Shown here piece by piece: positions 46,786 to 55,683 of a stretch of 64,000 bases of DNA. The notes under the pieces are model-generated. The model did no database searches, had not been told where the DNA came from, and was given only the letters and a program-made list of their open reading frames with translations. A program made the position numbers and the translations under genes. Each line of letters starts with the position of its first letter. Position 1 is the first letter of the stretch. Origin of the DNA: Apium graveolens (lineage: Eukaryota > Streptophyta > Magnoliopsida > Apiales > Apiaceae); NCBI RefSeq assembly GCF_009905375.1, contig NC_133653.1, positions 81,728,911 to 81,792,910 on the forward strand, read 5' to 3'.

Positions 46786-46867
46786 TTTGGAAGGAAGGAA
46801 AGGAAAGCAACTGTAGCCCCAACTGTCATTCCTGACCCAGATTACCGGATACCAGTTGTTTTACTTG
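46786..46867 (+). pseudogene. Captured exon resembling a DUF3119-type plastid protein (CACTA 2)
   Basis: After an AG, one exon-like block reads FGRKERKATVAPTVIPDPDY followed by RIPVVLLG, then a GT. This recalls the start of the mature part of plant plastid proteins with a DUF3119 domain. It is only 27 residues and the identification is from memory of the family's conserved sequence, so it is moderate at best. It is in the sense direction of the transposon. Confidence 0.45.
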
Positions 46868-47130
46868 GTCTGTGTGTTAAATGTATTGGATTTTTTACCA
46901 GTTAAATGGCTAAATAAGAGTTCCTGTGATTCTTTTTACTTCATTATATGATAGCAAATGATGGATAGAGCTGGGCAGTTGTTCTTAATTCTTAATTCGA
47001 CTTTCAGCTCAAATATATGGCAAACTTAAGTCTACTAAAGTTCAGGCTGACATTCAATATCTCTTTATATTGGTTATTCCAAAAGTTATAGTTTTCATAA
47101 TAATTTGCTTGATGTTGAAACCTTTTGCAG

Positions 47131-47254
47131 TCCATAGTTCAGTGTGTTCAGTTGGATGGATCTATGATTATGAAGGCAAGAGATGCTACCATCACAAGAT
47201 TTACCGAGGATCCAGATTGCGAGCTTGAAAGCAGGAGGGGTTGCACTTAATATC
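47131..47254 (+). pseudogene. Captured RAD16-like SNF2 helicase exon (CACTA 2)
   Basis: After an AG, the frame reads CVQLDGSMIMKARDATITRF then TEDPDC, the helicase C-terminal core of RAD16/RAD5-type SNF2 DNA-repair ATPases. A small deletion and frame change then follow: the next conserved block, LKAGGVALN, appears in another frame at about 47224-47250. The fragment covers only one to two helicase motifs and cannot be functional. Confidence 0.65.
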
Positions 47255-47968
47255 ATAGTGGCATCACTATTTTTTACCCATCTTCTTTTGCGTACTCCAA
47301 GTGTTTTCGTACTAGATATCAGATGTTTATTTATCGTACGCTAGACTATAGACTATGTACCTATTTTTTGGATTATATGGAGTTGACGGTGAAATATGTG
47401 AAAACTAAAGTAGTATTTGGTGGGGATTTGTGAAAACTGATTTGAAGTTTGGTGGTTCAAATTGTTTATTTGTTGACTTGTATGAAAAACAGGTTTATGG
47501 CATGTTGAATTTACAAACCATTCATGTCAATTTTTTTTGAAAAATATGTTACATTAGGTACTAAAAATGTTACAAAGAAATTGGTATAATACAAAACATT
47601 ACTGTTACAATATGCATCAAAGATAACATTAAAGTATGTCTATAGTATCACATTATGTATGTTATCTTTGCAAACAAATGTGGGCCCCACTGGTGGGCCC
47701 CATTTTTTTTGAAAATTCTAAGTCCAAAGGTAACATACATATTGTGATACTATAGACATAGATTGATGTTACCTTTGATAGCTATTGTAACACAAATGTG
47801 AATGTTACACCAGGGCAAAAGTAATGTTACCTTAGGGGCCAAAGGTAACTCGAAAAAAAGCAACTTAATTTTTATGTTACCTTAGGCCTTTTTTTGGCTG
47901 TGGTAACACTTTTTTGGGTCTGTTGTAACATTTTCTTGGTGTTGCTGTAGGCCATTTATGGTGTAGTG

Positions 47969-49049
47969 ATATGGCTTAAAGCAAGCACCAAGGGCTTGGT
48001 ACAAGAGGCTTAGTAAGTTTTTGATCAAAAATGGCTTCATTCGAGGTAAAATTGATCGTACTTTATTTACTAAGCAAAATGGTAATGATATTTTGATTGT
48101 CCAGATATATGTAGATGATATAATCTTTGGATCCACTAATGATTCTATGTGTGAGTGGTTTTCTAAGTGTATGAGCAGTGAATTTGACATGAGCATGATG
48201 GGTGAGCTCAATTATTTCTTGGGGCTCCAAATTAAACAATCTAAAGATGGAATTTATGTGCATCAATCAAAATATGTCAAGAATTTGCTGACCAGATTTG
48301 GTTTTGACAATGTCAAGCCAAAATCTACTCCAATGAATCAAAATAGCAAGCTGACATCGGATGAAAAAGGTAAAGATGTTGATATCAAGAAGTATAGAGG
48401 TATGATTGGTAGTCTTTTATATCTTACTGCTTCTCGGCCAGATATTATGTATAGTGTTTGTGTATGTGCTCATTTTCAAGCTAAACCTAAGGAATCACAC
48501 TTAAATGCAGTTAAAAGAATATTTCGATATTTAAGTGGGACTATTAATCTTGGGTTATTTTATCCTATTACAAGCACATTTGATCTTGTGGGGTATAGTG
48601 ATGCTGACTATGCAGGTTGTCAAACTGATAGAAAGAGCACAAGTGGTGTTTGTACATATTTAGGACAAAGTCTCGTATCTTGGCAAAGTAAGAAACAAAC
48701 TTCAGTTGCATTATCCACAACAGAAGGTGAGTATTTGGCAGCTGGTAGCTGTTGCTCTCAAATTTTGTGGATGATTCAGACTCTACGAGATTTTGGAATC
48801 AAGTGTGGCAAAGTTCCAATCTATTGTGACAACACTAGCACCATCAACATATCAAAGAATCCAATTAATCACTCAAGAACAAAGCATATTGATGTTCGTC
48901 ATCATTTCTTGAGAGATAATGCTGCCAAAGGTAAGATTGAATTAGTTTTTGAATCTACTGAATATCAATTGGCAGATATCTTTACAAAACCCCTTGGCGA
49001 AGCAAGATTTTCTACCATTCGAAGGGAACTTGGCATGTGTAGTGTATAA
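47969..49049 (+). pseudogene. pol: Copia pol part 3: rest of reverse transcriptase and RNase H
   Basis: The frame resumes directly after CACTA 2 (GLKQAPRAWYKRLSKFLIKN). It contains the RT catalytic box (IYVDDIIFGSTND) and RNase H (VGYSDADYAGCQTDRKSTSG, ALSTTEGEYLA). The stop is at 49049 after RRELGMCSV, the usual copia pol end. The three pol parts show no stop of their own, so damage to pol comes mainly from the two transposons. Confidence 0.93.
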
Positions 49050-49442
49050 TGGCAAGCTATCTTTGGAAATTTGGTAATGTTAGCTTACTATCATTTTTCA
49101 TGTTAGCTTACTATGATTGGTTGTTTAAATGATATTTTTGTGATTAATTTTGTTTTATATGTCACTATCTGTTTAATTATGTTTAAATATTTGCATGATT
49201 TGCTGATTTAATTGTTAAATGATAAAAATGCTAATTGTGGTGTTTTAGATAGATTTAAACTGTTTTAATGATAAGTGTTAGATTTTAGGATATGTATAAT
49301 TTGTTTTTAATTTTTTTATCCTAAACTCTCCCCTAAATATCATTCAAAGAGCACGGGTTAGGGTTTTATTTCACCGCGACTCCACTTTCTCTATCTATCA
49401 CCGCTTCATTCATTCAAGCTCACCAGTTTAGTTCCACTCAAA

Positions 49443-50717
49443 ATGGTTCGTACTACTAGAAATTCTGGTATTCTGGGCAAGCGTACTTCCTCGAAGACGG
49501 ATACTGCAGTTGTCGATTTGGGTCACGAGAGTGATGAAGAAGTCTCTCACACCCCTGATTCGAAGAAACTCAAGCAATCTTTGGCATTTGATTCTCCTGA
49601 TCTCCAACAACGATTCACTGAAAATGCTTTGGATGTTCGTTCTATTATCCCTGGTATCCCGATTGTTGGTAAGCTTTTTCAAAACTCCAGAGCCTTACTT
49701 TTGTTTCAGAATTTGGGTATGGATTCTTTTATCATCGAAATGCCTAAGGTCTACTATCCTGATTTAATTCATGAATTTTATGCAAATTTGATTGAAGATA
49801 AGTATGGAAACTGTATTACCACTGTGCATGACAAGAAAATTAGGCTTAATCCTCCCATTTTAAGTTCTATTATCAAGTTTGAGAATCCCTCTGAGATTGA
49901 TATTTTTACTGGAAAAGGATATGTGTCATTCCCTGATTTCTCTGTGATGGATCAGTTTAAGTTGTTATTAGGATCTGTTAATGATATTGAAGAAAACCCT
50001 CAGCCCCCTTCCACTAGTCAAGTATCTCCTATGGCACATTTGTTGTTTAAAATCTGTAGGGCTAATATTTGTCCTAGGGGTGGGAATAAATCAACCTTTA
50101 GTTGTCAAGATGTTACTCTGGTTTCTATGCTTCTAGCTGGCAGGGCTTTTGATCTATCAAATCTGGTTTTAAAAAATATGATTGCTGCTGTTAATCAGAA
50201 AAAGATTGGACTTCCTTATGGTTTAATGCTTATCAAGGTATTTGAATTCTTTAAGATTGAACTTAAGAGTGCTGTTAAGGTGAGTGTTAAAGAAGTTTTG
50301 GATGCTAAAGTGTTAGCTCAGTCAAATTTACAAATTGATAATGGAGAGTTAGTTAGGATTTTGCCTACCATTGTTCTTGAGTCTCCAGCTGTAACTGAGC
50401 CTTCATCTTTTTCTCCAACTGCTGAGATGATGCACCTGCTTAAGGGTATTCAAGAGGACAATATTCTGCTTTTTGGACATATGGATGCTACTACAGAGCA
50501 AGTGAATCAGCTGAAGACTGAGATTAAGGGATTGAAATATATTATGCTTAACTTCATGTCTGCTGCAAAACCTTCAGCTTCTCAGTCAAATGCAGATTTA
50601 GACACTGACTTGGATGATCTTGTGGATGCTGCTGAAGACTTGGAACAACAGGAGAAGCAAGATGAGTTTCTTTCACCAAAAGAGAATGCAGCTGTCAATT
50701 CTGCTCAGGAAGACTAA
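49443..50717 (+). CDS. Third ORF in the env-like position (424 aa)
   Basis: This intact ORF follows pol by about 390 bases, where SIRE-type elements carry their extra, sometimes called env-like, ORF. The N-terminus is basic, with a possible nuclear signal (GKRTSSK, SKKLKQ). The middle (VYYPDLIHEFYANLIEDKYG, NPPILSSIIKFENPSEID) resembles the domain called putative plant transposon protein, known from ATHILA ORF1 and related plant proteins. I see no signal peptide or clear membrane segment. The C-terminal part has an amphipathic, probably coiled-coil stretch (TTEQVNQLKTEIKGLKYIM) and an acidic tail. Its role is unknown; without membrane features an envelope function is unlikely. Confidence 0.75.
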   Translation: MVRTTRNSGILGKRTSSKTDTAVVDLGHESDEEVSHTPDSKKLKQSLAFDSPDLQQRFTENALDVRSIIPGIPIVGKLFQNSRALLLFQNLGMDSFIIEMPKVYYPDLIHEFYANLIEDKYGNCITTVHDKKIRLNPPILSSIIKFENPSEIDIFTGKGYVSFPDFSVMDQFKLLLGSVNDIEENPQPPSTSQVSPMAHLLFKICRANICPRGGNKSTFSCQDVTLVSMLLAGRAFDLSNLVLKNMIAAVNQKKIGLPYGLMLIKVFEFFKIELKSAVKVSVKEVLDAKVLAQSNLQIDNGELVRILPTIVLESPAVTEPSSFSPTAEMMHLLKGIQEDNILLFGHMDATTEQVNQLKTEIKGLKYIMLNFMSAAKPSASQSNADLDTDLDDLVDAAEDLEQQEKQDEFLSPKENAAVNSAQED

Positions 50718-50756
50718 TCTGTTTTTGATGATATAAGGGGGAGAACTTAGGAGAAT

Positions 50757-50770
50757 TTAATTTCTTTTAA
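50757..50770. repeat. 14-base direct repeat, left copy (flanks CACTA 3 region)
   Basis: TTAATTTCTTTTAA occurs here and at 53370-53383, just outside the right end of CACTA element 3. The two copies bracket the inserted block. It is longer than the 3-base duplication made by CACTA transposition. Confidence 0.7.
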
Positions 50771-51225
50771 TTAACTAACTACAGGAAGCTCAATGAGGTG
50801 ACTACCTTTTTTTACTAACTACAGGAAGCTTCCAAAATATAATGTTGCTGCAACATTACAGGTCAGTCATTCTATGAACATTAATTACTATGATATTGAG
50901 CGTTTTGCATTAATCTACAAGAGAAGTTATTGCTACCTCTTGATCAAGTTATGAACCAGTATGTTTCTCTTATATCAATGTCTAGTGTGCTGGTAATAGA
51001 AGGACTGCCATGAGCAAAACCTATACAGTCAAAGGAGTTTGATAGGATATTGCTGCTATAGAAAATGGTAAGAATCCTTTATTTTTATCATAGCTCTCAA
51101 GATTTATTGATACCGAATGGAGATAGATTAGGTTAATGATAAGTAAATAGCTTAAAATTATCAGTACAATATAGTGTGCGGAAGATATGTAAACATGTAA
51201 GAGACAGAGTGAAACCAAGGGCTAC

Positions 51226-51375
51226 CTCATCAGGACTCTACTCTCCTCGGAGACGACGACCATCAAAGAGAAAGGCAATTGAATTTATGTCAACTGATTC
51301 ACGGTCACAATAAGCACTCATAAGTTTTTTCAATTGGGTACTCCATTTGATCCTGAAAAAGACTTCATTTCCGTC
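51226..51375 (-). pseudogene. Captured SUMO exon (CACTA 3)
   Basis: After a minus-strand AG the frame reads [20 protein letters not shown] then [20 protein letters not shown], the ubiquitin-fold core of plant SUMO. A stop follows RRLRGE, where SUMO has glutamine, and the SPDE after it matches TPDEL. The N-terminal part and the C-terminal di-glycine needed for conjugation are missing. It is a non-functional captured exon. Confidence 0.88.
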
Positions 51376-52084
51376 CTGTACAAATCATCACAATCAATCT
51401 AAATTTTAAAACTTCATTTATATTTACAAACCTAGTTCATACAACCTAGTTAACGAGACTCTGCTCCACATCATCAATTGTATATATCAGAACACTATTA
51501 TTCTAGAAACTAGCAGCAGAAGACACCTTGCCAGGTTAAGCAGGGAGTAATATAAGAAAATTACATTAACTAGCGGTGATTACCTTTCAAACTTAATAGA
51601 TCTTTTAGTTTACTTGGTACATTCTCATTAATGGTGATTACTTCAACAGAAAAAAGACAGGACTGCCGAATGCATGAACACATAAAATAACTAGGTTGTA
51701 CATTTTAATTTTGTAAATTTTAATTCTATACAAATCACAATCTTTTAACACAGAACAATCAACCAAATACCGCAATTTAAATTAAACAATACATTAACCA
51801 ATTTACCCCAAAAAGACACTCGCAAGCTACTACACTTTCGATAAACCCTAATCTACCCTAAGAACACCATCTTACATTTTATCAATTACATTAGATGACC
51901 GTAAGGTACAGGTATTCCTTGGGGGGTAGGAGGGGAGTTAAATCAACCTAGTCACTTATACAGAGTATCATTTATCATCATAGCTAAATAACAATACGAA
52001 CAAAATACCCAGAATTATCACATCTAAGTAACAAAACAAAATAGAGTAAAAAGATTAAAGTCCATGTAACATGATAGGGTTTAA

Positions 52085-52400
52085 ATATACTGTAAGTTAG
52101 CTCCACAACAAACAGAGATTCCTCAGGACCAAACCCGAGAAAGGCATTTGTGTACTTCTCTTCCGGAATATCCCTCTTTCTCAAAAGCTTCATCCCAAAA
52201 CCTTCAGTTTAAAACCTGTAAACATCAAATAAAACACTATTTAACAATAAATTCATCACAACTAACACATATTTGACATACTTTCTTCCAATTAAACAAT
52301 AAACCACATACTTGATAGTGTGAACAAGGTCACCAACACGAGACACAACATGTAAGAACCTGCGCTTATCCTTTTTAGGTCATTCCAACAACTCGCTACT
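52085..52400 (-). pseudogene. Captured glyoxalase I (lactoylglutathione lyase) exons (CACTA 3)
   Basis: The first block (about 52400-52313, minus) reads PKKDKRRFLHVVSRVGDLVH then TIK before a GT. The second (about 52220-52085, after an AG) reads GMKLLRKRDIPEEKYTNAFL then GFGPEESLFVVELTY. These are the start of the first glyoxalase domain, which detoxifies methylglyoxal with glutathione. A TGA replaces the usual tryptophan before PKKD, and a TAA falls two codons after the exon junction. Only a small part of the protein is present. Confidence 0.88.
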
Positions 52401-53369
52401 CGGAACAACAACTGGATTTCAATTAAACGGCATAATTTTAAACATAGATATACACACAGAAAGAAAATAAAAAACTATTTTTTTCAGCAAACAAACAAAA
52501 CTGCAATAAATTGAAATAACTTGGGGAGAGATACAGAAACGAATTGGGAGAAAGAGATAGAGAGAGAGAGAGAGTTACTGCTTACTAGGAGAGTGAAGAG
52601 TGAAAGAATATGATGCTCCTTCGACCCCCAATTTCAATTAAAAACCCCGATTCCAATTAAAAACCCTAACTCGATTTTACTAATATAAAATCCTAGCTAA
52701 TCAAATCATCAATCTTAAGGTAGTACTTTAGGATGATTCGGCTCAATTGAAAGCTGAGAGAGTGTGTGAGTGACGATCGAGAGAGAGATTTTTAGAGTGT
52801 GAGAGAGGGACTGTGTGAGAGAGATGTTTAGATAGGACTTTGAAACTTTACAAAAAACTGCCGCTTCTCCAAAACTTTTGAGCCTGCTTTAGCCCGACTT
52901 ATGGAGAGCCCAATGACATCCCAAATAACTGCTGGCTAATTTCATTTTTTTTTTATTTTTTAATAAAATTTTAAGTTTAAGTAGTGTTCAAACTTTTTAT
53001 TAATAAAAAATTATTAATTATTAATTAGTACAGTTTACAAAATAAAAAAAATATTATCTTTATCTTAGATAATATTAATATTATTACTTAATTATATTAT
53101 CAAAATTGATTAATTTTCAAGTCAAATAATTATATATATTTAATTATTTGTAAAATATTACTTTTTTATCCATTAACACCCTATTGTAACATAAGTTTCC
53201 ACATGTTACTCGTATGTAACATTTTGAAACTATAGTAACATGTTATAAATGTTATGGTAACATCAAAAATGCTACGTTGCAGTAGGCTAAGATGAGCATA
53301 TCTAAGGTAACATAATTTTGTAACCCATGATTAAACCATTGCGATAGGCCATCTATGGCGTAGTGTAAG

Positions 53370-53383
53370 TTAATTTCTTTTAA
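53370..53383. repeat. 14-base direct repeat, right copy
   Basis: TTAATTTCTTTTAA, identical to 50757-50770. Here copia sequence resumes after CACTA element 3. Confidence 0.7.
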
Positions 53384-53437
53384 GTACTTAGTCTCTGAAG
53401 AACTTGATTTAGTTTTTGTTGAAGTATCTGTTGGTTT

Positions 53438-53511
53438 TAAGACTTGTTGCATCTGGTACTTGATTTGATCTGTTTAAGACTTGTTGCATCTGGTACTTGA
53501 TTTGATCTGTT
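53438..53511 (+). repeat. Tandem duplication, 37 bp x 2, in the copia 3' region
   Basis: A 37-base unit beginning TAAGACTTGTTGCATCTGG is repeated once exactly, without a gap. It lies between the third ORF and the purine tract of the copia element. Confidence 0.8.
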
Positions 53512-53710
53512 TATTTGGTGTGGTAAAACTTGTTGATGGATGTTTTGGTTTAAGACTTGGTTATGCTGATGCTTCTAATATTTGAAATATATTTAATTGT
53601 TTTTTCATTTAGAAGTTTATTATGCTAATTGTGATATCTTTAGTTTTATTTTGAGATATGCATAGATTTAGGGGGAGTTTTTATAATTCTCCTAAATGTG
53701 TGTAATCATC

Positions 53711-53723
53711 AAAAAGGGGGAGA
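53711..53723 (+). other. Polypurine tract of the copia element
   Basis: AAAAAGGGGGAGA immediately before the 3' LTR is the plus-strand priming site. Similar tracts occur at about 50738 (AAGGGGGAGAA, just after the third ORF) and 53670 (TAGGGGGAG). Confidence 0.85.
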
Positions 53724-53724
53724 T

Positions 53725-54910
53725 TGTAAATCCTTAGTTTTGATGATCACAACACAGCAAGCCATCATGTTGTTATTTGAGAATGTTTACAGGATATAAT
53801 AGCTTAATGTCATTGCTGTTTAAGTATCATGACAGCAAGCTATCATAAGACAGTAATCTATTTCAGCAAGCTATGATCACGATTGTCAGAATAACAGCAA
53901 GCCAAGATGCACAGTCCAGATTCAACAAGGAAGTCGAATTTCATGGAGATTTTATAGGATCTTCAAATATATCAGTTGTAAGGACTTCTCTAATATAATA
54001 TACGTGCATGATATATAGAGAGCTCATTTATAAAACGTTTTTACTCATTCAAATTGATTTCCTAAAGAATAGGAGTTTGTTTTTCTTTCAAACTCTATCT
54101 TCTATCTACTGATTAAAACGTTTTATACTCTACAAAATAGAAGAGATATTTTCTGTACGTTGAACTTCTTTCTTTCTCTTCTATCTAACGTACACATGAA
54201 CGTTGGAAACCATCCTAATGATCTTAAACGGTAGAATTGGATTCTAGCCGTTATAAGTTGTTGAGAAGGTTTCAAATGTTAATGTGTGGTTATATAAGAG
54301 GTTTTCTTGCAGTTTTATGGGGACGACTTTGCAAGCAAGAACACATACAACTCCTGATCTTTATTGATTTCAAAATACTCTCGAGCTCTAAATATATACA
54401 CGTGTTTTATCTTAGAGAGAGTTTATAGTTTGAGTTGTAATCTTTATCATTGATTTGTATTGTTCAAATTGTATTGATTAGTTGCTGGATAAGTTGGCTA
54501 GGGAAATAAGGGTTTAGTGGTACTTGCTAGAGGAGTTTGTACTACGGGGTAGTATAGTACTTAGAGAGCAGGTTCTTAAACAGGGTTTCAGCAAGCCATT
54601 ATCAGCAGCTGGGATAAAGGGAGATATATTGTTGTATCTTGTAGTTGTAACCTTCATTGATCAATAATATATTCTCTTACCAAGTTGGTAAGGGACCAGG
54701 ACGGGGGTCGAACCTGGCTAAAATTCTTGTGTGTTCTATTTACTTTCCTGCACATTATTTTCTGCATTGCATTTAGTCATCTCAGCTTACTATCATTGTC
54801 AGATTATAGTTCAGTTGGTAAAATCTCAGTAAGCTATTATCGGGTAAAATTTAAAAGTAATCCTAGTTAGCCATAATCACCTATTCACCCCCCCTCTAGG
54901 TGTAATTTCA
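53725..54910 (+). repeat. 3' LTR of the copia element (1186 bp)
   Basis: Nearly identical to the 5' LTR. I counted seven substitutions and one 17-base deletion (near 54703, relative to 34440-34460). The end GTGTAATTTCA is followed by the GATAA target duplication. Confidence 0.95.
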
Positions 54911-54915
54911 GATAA
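54911..54915. other. Target site duplication, right (GATAA)
   Basis: Matches 33457-33461 exactly. Confidence 0.9.
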
Positions 54916-54988
54916 TAGTGTTAGAACTAGAATATATATAATATTATATCATATTACATTATAGAAATAAGGAGGATAATAAATACTA

Positions 54989-55235
54989 CTCCCTCCGTCT
55001 CTAAAAAAACTTTTCTCGTTTTGACTTTTTATACTATTCATACTAAGAGATTGACTACTAATTTACTTCTAATCTATAAGATGAAATATAGTGATGAGTG
55101 ATGTTGTTGGATTCGTATTTATGAGTAATTTAATACAATAAAATTTTTATATTTAATAATAATATGAAATTAAAAATATTAATAATTAAAAGTGTGTCCA
55201 ATATAAACGGGAAAAGTAATATATGACGGAGGGAG
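54989..55235. mobile_element. Stowaway-type MITE, 247 bp
   Basis: Ends CTCCCTCCGT and ACGGAGGGAG are perfect inverted repeats flanked by TA on both sides (54987-54988 and 55236-55237), as expected for Tc1/mariner-type Stowaway MITEs. The interior is AT-rich with no coding. Confidence 0.85.
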
Positions 55236-55255
55236 TACATAGGTACACGGGCTTA

Positions 55256-55683
55256 GTGTCCATTTGGTAAATCTTAAAATAAGTAATTTACGACTTAAAA
55301 TGAATAAGTGAATTATAAGTGAAAAGTAGAAACATACTTATAAGTAAAATAAGTGTTTGGATATGTTTGGATAATTTTACTTATAAGTCAGAAACTTTTT
55401 TTCTTAAATGAACTAAAATAAATAATTATTTAATATAATTATCTTAATTCTTGAATTTTGAGTTTGGTTAACATTTAAAAATATATATTTTAAAACTGAG
55501 ATTAATAAATAAGCGAAAAATCAAAATAAGTTGAGAAAAAGTACGTCATTACTAACATTCAACTTATCAGCTTATAAGTTATAAATTCAACTTATAAGTT
55601 GGGTCGACAAACACTCGTTACAGACTTATAAGCCTTAAGTAGCTTATACTTAAGTAGGTTATAAGTTGATTGCCAAACATCTA
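55256..55683. mobile_element. MITE-like element with TTATAAGT-rich interior
   Basis: The left end GTGTCCATTTGGTAAA and the right end TTGCCAAACATCTAAACT (in reverse) are loosely inverted. The interior is full of TTATAAGT/ACTTATAA motifs able to fold back. This fits a degenerate hAT- or Mutator-like MITE. No clear target duplication was established. Confidence 0.4.

Larger units (their letters stand above)
43634..47968 (+). mobile_element. CACTA element 2 (4335 bp, non-autonomous, carries host gene fragments)
   Basis: The left end CACTACACCATAAATGACC and the right end GGCCATTTATGGTGTAGTG form the terminal inverted repeat. The 3-base ATA duplication is at 43631-43633 and 47969-47971. Both terminal regions match CACTA 1 closely (for example 47470-47968 with 42600-43088). 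No transposase is visible. After a CT-rich leader-like region (about 44280-44370) the cargo follows in the sense direction: GDSL lipase exons, a DUF3119-like exon and a RAD16-like exon. It splits the copia reverse transcriptase. Confidence 0.95.
50771..53365 (-). mobile_element. CACTA element 3 (minus orientation, carries host gene fragments, left end unclear)
   Basis: The right end (ATAGGCCATCTATGGCGTAGTG, ending at 53365) is the reverse complement of the 5' terminus of CACTA 1. Similarity to CACTA 1 continues inward for about 500 bases on the minus strand, including the TGTTAC-rich subterminal part and the GGGCTC/GGAGAAGCG region at about 52860-52910. The opposite terminus is not recognisable: no CACTACACC sequence is present near 50760-51000. 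The left boundary here is therefore only the limit of clear copia sequence. Cargo on the minus strand: a CT/GA-rich leader, glyoxalase I exons and a SUMO exon. No transposase. Confidence 0.75.
33462..54910 (+). mobile_element. Complete SIRE/Maximus-like Ty1/copia element with three nested CACTA insertions
   Basis: Two LTRs, a GATAA target duplication, a primer binding site, gag, pol (protease-integrase-RT-RNase H, the copia order), a third ORF and a purine tract are all present on the plus strand. The extra ORF after pol, gag and pol in one frame separated by stops, and the GGGGGAGATTG purine tract point to the SIRE/Maximus lineage. About 11.6 kb of the span is inserted DNA: CACTA elements at 38414-43088, 43634-47968 and a third ending at 53365. 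Without these, the element would be about 9.8 kb, normal for the lineage. The LTRs differ at seven aligned positions plus a 17-base indel, so insertion was recent. Confidence 0.95.
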
